From Rikenellaceae bacterium (lineage in GTDB: Bacteria; Bacteroidota; Bacteroidia; Bacteroidales; UBA932), in assembly GCA_022777205.1 (NCBI GenBank), contig JALFGP010000087.1, positions 1 through 52,282 of the forward strand: a stretch of DNA of 52,282 nt, read 5' to 3'. A program made the translations under genes and the position numbers. Positions 47,145 through 52,282 of this stretch are shown one piece after another. How positions within the stretch are numbered: position 1 is the stretch's first letter; the number at the start of each line of letters is the position of its first letter. The notes beneath the pieces are model-generated. The model saw only the letters and a program-made list of their open reading frames with translations. It was not told the origin of the DNA and did not search any database.

Positions 47145-48578
47145 TCAATTTTTACCGTATGCTTTAATTTCAGCAATACAAGCCTTCATAGAACCGTTAT
47201 TACCTTCAACCTGTGCTGAACCGGCAACCATCACCTTTATGTAACGGCCCATTGCAAGTCTTGTAGGAATCATCTGCTCCTCATCAATAGTCTCCACAGG
47301 ATAGGCATCGACAATTTTCTTCCAATTGGAATGGTCGTGAACATCCTGATTCATTACAGCATCATTGTCGGATATGAAGAATGTCAGGGCATTTATAGCA
47401 TCCTTACCCCATATATTCTTCAGATTCTGACGGCAGATATAACCGAAAGCAGAGATTGTGTGCACTGCTCCCATATCAAACACGAAACAATGATTATTCT
47501 GTGCATTACAAGGACTGTCTGCTTCCCAGCTATAGTGCCAATATGATGCTATATCATTGTCAATCATATAATAAGCAGAGCAATTGCCACCCTTCTCCCA
47601 AGGTTCGTGACAACACTCCCTCCAATCCCAGGTACTCCTGTCAAATTCAACCGGATGCGCGATGGTGGGATCTATCATAACAGCACAGATGTCATCGGTT
47701 TCTGAAATCTTGAACTGGGATGCATTCTTCAGTCTCAAAGGCAGAATGACAGCTTTGAGAATTTCGGATACATTTTTCAGAGTTATCATCACATAAGCCT
47801 TCTGTTCAGAAGAGACAAGTTCTACCTTTGGAGTGAAACTATAGGTCTCAGGCAGGAGATAATCGGTGGCATTGACAGTATTGTAGGTATTGAGCCACTC
47901 TTTGTCCAGCACGACATCCGCATTGATATCCCAACGGTTTTTAAGAGACTTGACCTCTACAGGAAGTTTTATTGTAAGTTCGTCATTATTATATGATTCA
48001 TCTATAGGAGTGCTTAACCTGTTCAGTCCGGCTCTTTCGAATCCGAGAGTAGGAACTATCACATCACTGATTTCACAGACATACCTCGAGCACTTCTCAT
48101 TTACGGATGTCGTCTTGCTGTCCAAGCTGAATCCGATAATGTAACGGACATCAGTATTGGCGGAAACCAAAGCGGCAAGTTTTTCAGAAATCAGTGTATA
48201 TGAAATGACCTTGTATGTTTCATCTTCGGTAAAGTGCAATTCCAGTGGAGTGTCCACAGTGTAAGAATCATCCGGAAGAACAGAATACCTGATATCGATT
48301 GATGCAGAATTATAATGCTCATCCACATATTCCTGAGTGAGAGGAATGACACTCACATCAGCCGATTTCGTCATATCACTGCCTCCCTTGCACACTGTAA
48401 AATCAAAGGACGGATTTTCGGCTGTAGCATCTATAGTAACATAATTGGCCGTATTTTCCTTGACATAGACAATCGATTTGTACTCATCCGGAAATATGTC
48501 CATCTGGTTTTCCGTGCAGGACAGTAATGTAGCGGCCACAACAGATATGCACAGATATTTGTAAATTTTTGTATTCAT
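47145..48578 (-). CDS. DUF1735 and F5/8-type C domain lipoprotein (surface glycan-binding)
   Basis: This 477-residue lipoprotein (VAATLLSC lipobox) starts with a DUF1735 domain (IVYVKENTANYVTIDATAEN) followed by a second beta domain. It ends with a discoidin-like F5/8 type C domain (YMIDNDIASYWHYSW, AVHTISAFGYICRQN, ALTFFISDND, GRYIKVMVAG). In this position of a PUL (after SusD) such proteins usually bind the target glycan at the outer surface, as SusE/F do. Confidence 0.85.
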   Translation of the reverse strand: MNTKIYKYLCISVVAATLLSCTENQMDIFPDEYKSIVYVKENTANYVTIDATAENPSFDFTVCKGGSDMTKSADVSVIPLTQEYVDEHYNSASIDIRYSVLPDDSYTVDTPLELHFTEDETYKVISYTLISEKLAALVSANTDVRYIIGFSLDSKTTSVNEKCSRYVCEISDVIVPTLGFERAGLNRLSTPIDESYNNDELTIKLPVEVKSLKNRWDINADVVLDKEWLNTYNTVNATDYLLPETYSFTPKVELVSSEQKAYVMITLKNVSEILKAVILPLRLKNASQFKISETDDICAVMIDPTIAHPVEFDRSTWDWRECCHEPWEKGGNCSAYYMIDNDIASYWHYSWEADSPCNAQNNHCFVFDMGAVHTISAFGYICRQNLKNIWGKDAINALTFFISDNDAVMNQDVHDHSNWKKIVDAYPVETIDEEQMIPTRLAMGRYIKVMVAGSAQVEGNNGSMKACIAEIKAYGKN

Positions 48579-48590
48579 AATCCAAAAGAT

Positions 48591-50546
48591 TTAATAAAGC
48601 GGAGCCTGAACCATCTGAGGGTTTGCATATACTTCATTGTCAGGAACCGGCTGCAGGTACATCCTGTCGTGCCAAACATATTGCTGTTCCACTGTTTTCC
48701 TTACGTTGAAGGTCTCGAAAGTAAGGTTCTTTTCAAGGACATTGAGTCCCTGATAGCAATCGTGGCTCATATATTTAGGTCCATTGACATAACGCCGTAT
48801 ATCTTCCAGACGCATTCCTTCGAGATACAATTCCGAAAATCTTTCCTCAAGTACGGCCTTCAGGAATTTGTCGGAATCCGAAACTTCGGCAAGTGTGTAT
48901 TCCGGCACTCCGGCTCTCTTCCTTATCATATTCAAGTACACAAGGCCTTCGGAAAAATGTCCGGTATGAGCACACGCCTCAGCATAAATCAGATAGAGGT
49001 CTGCAAGTCTGAAGATCGCCCAAGGGTGGTCAATTACTGTTCCGGTGTTATCATTTCCCCAGGTGTCATAACGAGTGTTCGGATGCACCAGTTTCTTGTT
49101 CCAGAATCCTGTCCGGGAATTGTTGTTCACACCGTATTTGTCGGTATTGTAACCATTCTGGTCGGGGTCCATTGCATTGATATAGAGCGGAGAGCCATTG
49201 GCAATCACCGGAGAATACTCGTCCCCGTCAAAGGAAACGGCTGCATAAAAGCGAGGTTCACGGTTGGCGCATAGATTAATGACATTTTCCTGCACACCCT
49301 CAAAACCAGCCCTTCTGAGCCAATCACCTTCACTCGGGAAAGCAGGATCGTCTGCCGGACGCTTTCCGTTTTTGGTGAAGAAGGACTCCACAGTCTGAAG
49401 AGTCGGGCTTATCATACCCCAACCTCCTGCAGGCTGGCCGTTTTCGCGGATAAGCACATAATGCGGATATGAAGCCCAGGAGCATATCTCATTATTGAGC
49501 CACAGACATCCCCACATAATCTCCTTATTGCCCTGATTTGGCCTTGCAACAGTAACATAACGCATCAGCATAGTACGTTTCGCTATCTCTTGTCTGGCCG
49601 CCTCATCACTTACCGGCACCTTCGGGAGAGGAATGCCCTCAGACAGTCTGAGGGCTTCGGAATCCTCCAGGTCAAAAAGTTTGTGTCCGTTTTCATGAGC
49701 CTCTTCTATGGCTTCCAGACAGGCTTTCTCTGCCCTCTCCCATTTTTGAGGATCATATACCTTTGACACAAGTTCATAGCCATATCCGGGAGTCTGATAT
49801 TTGTCATTTTTCCAGGATTTGTCGGGGAAGGAACCGTTCCACAGAGGAGATGCAGCCAGCACCAGCACTTTTGCCTTAAGCATCTTGGCTGCCATCTTCG
49901 TAGCTCTTCCATAATAACGTGAGTTGTTGTCGAAATTTTTCTCCAAGTCAGGATAGACTTCATCGCAGAGATTCACGACATAATCCACGCAGGCATCGAA
50001 ATGGGAACGTCCCGGGATTTGATCCTTAGGCAAGGACATCGGGAGTTGGGAGTCAATAATCGGAATCGGACCGCAGGCAGACATAAGCTTGTAGTGATAA
50101 TAAGCCTTAAGGAATTTTGCCTCGGCGATATAATTCACCTTGTCGCTGTTGGTGAGATTCTTCACCTGATAGGTCGTTATGTCGTCTATGAATTTGTTGC
50201 AGTAGCCGATTCCCTGGTAGTATGGTCCCCAGACTCCGCCATTTGAAGCCACATTGTATCCCGTCACCTGATTGCATTGCTGTTTGCGGAAATGGTCGTA
50301 AACAGTCTCAGGGCCCACCACCTCGTCGCTTCCGAATGCCAAGGTGTTATAAGACAATACTTTGGTATTATTGTTCAGTAAAGTACCATAGCAACCGTAA
50401 AGATACTTCAAAGCATCTTCTGCCTCAATCAGGAAGTCTTCAGGCCCTTCAGTCTCTGGCGGCACAACGTCAAGAAAACTGCAGGATAACAGGCAGGATG
50501 CAGCCAGCGATGATATTATATATTTGGATATATGGTTGATTTTCAT
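48591..50546 (-). CDS. SusD/RagB-family nutrient-binding lipoprotein
   Basis: About 651 residues with lipobox ASCLLSC, the SusD N-terminal LDVVPPETEGPEDF, TPR-like helices (EAKFLKAYYHYKLM), and the SusD C-terminal part (IFRLADLYLIYAEACAHTG, then YLNMIRKRAG). SusD forms a lid over the SusC transporter and captures the glycan. The ATG at 50546 lies 4 bases after the SusC stop, so they are strictly co-expressed. Confidence 0.95.
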   Translation of the reverse strand: MKINHISKYIISSLAASCLLSCSFLDVVPPETEGPEDFLIEAEDALKYLYGCYGTLLNNNTKVLSYNTLAFGSDEVVGPETVYDHFRKQQCNQVTGYNVASNGGVWGPYYQGIGYCNKFIDDITTYQVKNLTNSDKVNYIAEAKFLKAYYHYKLMSACGPIPIIDSQLPMSLPKDQIPGRSHFDACVDYVVNLCDEVYPDLEKNFDNNSRYYGRATKMAAKMLKAKVLVLAASPLWNGSFPDKSWKNDKYQTPGYGYELVSKVYDPQKWERAEKACLEAIEEAHENGHKLFDLEDSEALRLSEGIPLPKVPVSDEAARQEIAKRTMLMRYVTVARPNQGNKEIMWGCLWLNNEICSWASYPHYVLIRENGQPAGGWGMISPTLQTVESFFTKNGKRPADDPAFPSEGDWLRRAGFEGVQENVINLCANREPRFYAAVSFDGDEYSPVIANGSPLYINAMDPDQNGYNTDKYGVNNNSRTGFWNKKLVHPNTRYDTWGNDNTGTVIDHPWAIFRLADLYLIYAEACAHTGHFSEGLVYLNMIRKRAGVPEYTLAEVSDSDKFLKAVLEERFSELYLEGMRLEDIRRYVNGPKYMSHDCYQGLNVLEKNLTFETFNVRKTVEQQYVWHDRMYLQPVPDNEVYANPQMVQAPLY

Positions 50547-50550
50547 ATTA

Positions 50551-52282
50551 TCAGAAATTAACTTGAACACCTATGTTGAATGTCCGGCTTAAAGGATATG
50601 TACTGAAATACAATTCAGGATCCCAGAGTTTGAAAGGAGACCAGACAAACAGGTTGTCTCCACTCAGATATACCCTGCAATGTGGAAATGAATATCCCAC
50701 TTCAATAGTCTTGAAACGAAGGAAACTCACGTCTTTCATCCAGAATGTACTCGGAACAAGGTTGTTTTCCTGCTGTGCCTGAGCCGTGCCGAGTCTTGGC
50801 CATACGGCAGCAGAGTTGTCCTGCCCTTCTTTCCAGTAACCGTCTGCAATCCACTGCATCAGGTTGCGGTCTGCTGTCCAAGACTGGTTGAACGGCTGCA
50901 CCCAAGCAGGGTCAAGGAAGATCTTGCGGTTTCCCGACCCGTTGAAGAATACGCTGACATCGAATTTCTTGTAGGTGAGACTGACGCCGAAACCGTATTG
51001 GATTCCCGGATTTGAACCGTATGGAGACATCATCACCATATCTTCGGAGGTAATTGAGCCGTCACCGTTTATATCCCTGTACTTCAAGTCTCCAGGCATC
51101 ACCTGACTTCCGAAGAAAGACTGGTCCGAGTGTCTTTTTATATCTTCTTCATTCTCGAAAAAGCCGTCACAGATATAGCCGTAGAGAGCATTCAGAGGCT
51201 TTCCTGTCTGGCTCTGCCAAGAGTAATCATATTCAGGTTCATCCTTATAGACAAGTTTGTTGGATGTGTAGGTGAAATTGCCCCTGAGGTCTATGGTCAA
51301 TTCAGGAATGATTTCCTTGCGGTAATTTATGCTGAATTCCACACCTCTGTTGCGTACTTTTCCGAGGTTGGCCCAAGGTTTTATACCCATATAGCCCATA
51401 ATGTCAGGAAAGGAGGCCCTTTCGATGAGAATGCGTTCCCTGTTGTAGTCGAAATAGTCGAAGACGATTTGCAGGTCATTGAAAAGATGAAGGTCAAGAC
51501 CTACGTCAAACTGCTTGGACCTTTCCCAGGAAGGATTTTCCACAGGATAACCGGTAATGATAGGTCCCTGATACTCATAGGAAGCATTTCCCTGCTGTCC
51601 AGACTGGAAATAAGGACCGCCATTCAGGTTCACAGAATACATATACATGTAATATGGAGCACTGCTGCCTCCGGTCTCATCACTACCTACAAGTCCGTAG
51701 GAGGCCCTGAGTTTCAAATGGGAAAGGACAGGTTTCAAAGGAGTCCAGAATTTCTCGTTACTCAGCACCCAGCCCACTGACACCGCTGGGAAAAACTCGA
51801 AACGCTCTCCCTTCGCAAGTCTTTCAGTACCGTTGTAACCGAAGTTCACTTCTGCAAGGTAACGGTTGTCATAATCGTAGGTTGCACGCCCGGAGAATCC
51901 CTGGTTGCGGCTCGGAAGGACTGAATTCCTGAACTGTCTCATCATATACATCAACATTCCGGTTACAGTATGTTTCCCGAAACGCCTATTGTAATTCAGC
52001 CTTGCATCAAAATAGAAAAGATTGTCAGAATACCTTGTTGCATCAGACTGATTGATATAGGTTTCTCCTTCACGCAGCAAATCCAGGGCATAGCGGTCTG
52101 CAACAATGTTGTAACTGCCCGGAACCACACGGTAAAGGTAAGGTGTGAGAGACCTTGTGTAAGAAGATGAAGACCAGGAATTGAAATTGACAAGCGCGGT
52201 AATGGAAAGACCCTGAGTTATAAAATCAAGTTTCTGGTCGAAATTCAAAGAAACATTCAGTTTGCTTTCATTCACTTCCTTG
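50551..52282 (-). CDS. SusC/RagA TonB-dependent transporter, C-terminal part (continues off the window)
   Basis: 577 codons of the outer-membrane beta-barrel: the late SusC strands with NRYLAEVNFGYNGTERLAKG, FFPAVSVGWVLSNEKFW, KLRASYGLVGSDE, RNRGVEFSINYRKE, the conserved DINGDGSITSEDMV, and the final VQVNF ending in an aromatic residue as barrels do. The plug and carboxypeptidase-like domains lie beyond the right edge, so no start is present. It imports oligosaccharides with energy from TonB-ExbBD. SusD follows after 4 bases. Confidence 0.95.
   Translation of the reverse strand, partial: KEVNESKLNVSLNFDQKLDFITQGLSITALVNFNSWSSSSYTRSLTPYLYRVVPGSYNIVADRYALDLLREGETYINQSDATRYSDNLFYFDARLNYNRRFGKHTVTGMLMYMMRQFRNSVLPSRNQGFSGRATYDYDNRYLAEVNFGYNGTERLAKGERFEFFPAVSVGWVLSNEKFWTPLKPVLSHLKLRASYGLVGSDETGGSSAPYYMYMYSVNLNGGPYFQSGQQGNASYEYQGPIITGYPVENPSWERSKQFDVGLDLHLFNDLQIVFDYFDYNRERILIERASFPDIMGYMGIKPWANLGKVRNRGVEFSINYRKEIIPELTIDLRGNFTYTSNKLVYKDEPEYDYSWQSQTGKPLNALYGYICDGFFENEEDIKRHSDQSFFGSQVMPGDLKYRDINGDGSITSEDMVMMSPYGSNPGIQYGFGVSLTYKKFDVSVFFNGSGNRKIFLDPAWVQPFNQSWTADRNLMQWIADGYWKEGQDNSAAVWPRLGTAQAQQENNLVPSTFWMKDVSFLRFKTIEVGYSFPHCRVYLSGDNLFVWSPFKLWDPELYFSTYPLSRTFNIGVQVNF

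Noticed and set aside
46363..47244. 293-codon plus-strand frame opposite GH5
   Set aside because: Shadow of the GH5 gene, with no recognisable motif.

Overview
The window looks like chromosomal DNA of a Bacteroidota member, probably an uncultured gut-type Bacteroidales. The signs are a SusC/SusD polysaccharide utilisation locus, many promoters of the Bacteroidota type (TTTG, about 19-20 nt, then TAnnTTTG), near absence of Shine-Dalgarno sequences, a rubredoxin-fused flavin reductase, and several copies of the ATPase-nuclease families (DUF4143, PF09820/PF08011) that are abundant in this phylum. Base composition is near balanced, except that the left 3.4 kb and part of the 34.8-35.7 kb region are visibly AT-richer.

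Layout. (1) 1-3409: an AT-rich DUF262/GmrSD-like gene pair, the first lacking its N-terminus. (2) 3442-6250: a small unknown gene, a WYL regulator, a DEDDh exonuclease and a deoxyribosyltransferase-like/A1S_2505 fusion. (3) 6261-8914: dtd, hsp20, strong terminators, a flavin reductase-rubredoxin and a GreA-type factor. (4) 9181-15847: a DUF4143 ATPase and two closely related PF09820-type ATPase-nuclease paralogues, which flank a small membrane protein, a Ca2+/Na+ antiporter and a lipoprotein. (5) 15983-19763: a secreted non-specific nuclease gene broken by a stop codon, a small unknown gene, an AraC regulator and a PTPS/QueD-like gene. (6) 19839-27341: tRNA-Gln, apt, a PmbA-type gene, a SlyD-like isomerase with a Cys-rich tail, a glycosyltransferase, trkA, grpE-dnaJ and tRNA-Phe. 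(7) 27560-34673: a second DUF4143 ATPase, then on the minus strand yeiH, SRP RNA, an exported TSCPD protein, and a PHP protein - phosphoethanolamine transferase - lipid kinase cluster. (8) 34821-35730: a three-gene DUF3791/DUF3990 toxin-antitoxin-like operon with a palindrome in front of it. (9) 35755-52282: a minus-strand polysaccharide utilisation locus: SusC, SusD, a DUF1735 lipoprotein, then GH5, GH2, GH78, sialate O-acetylesterase-like, GH36-like and sialidase-fold proteins.

How parts work together. The PUL encodes capture (SusC/D and a binding lipoprotein) and stepwise breakdown of a branched galactose- and rhamnose-containing glycan. In the EptA-lipid kinase cluster the transferase should release diacylglycerol, which the neighbouring kinase could recycle. 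grpE-dnaJ and hsp20 sit in different places but share a TGACA-N3-TGTC element upstream.

The strangest observation is that three minus-strand genes within about 16 kb (nuclease lipoprotein, PHP protein, lipid kinase) each carry an in-frame stop with recognisable family sequence continuing in the same frame beyond it. Gene decay, assembly error and stop-codon readthrough are all possible. TAG and TAA clearly end other genes here, so a global change of genetic code is unlikely.
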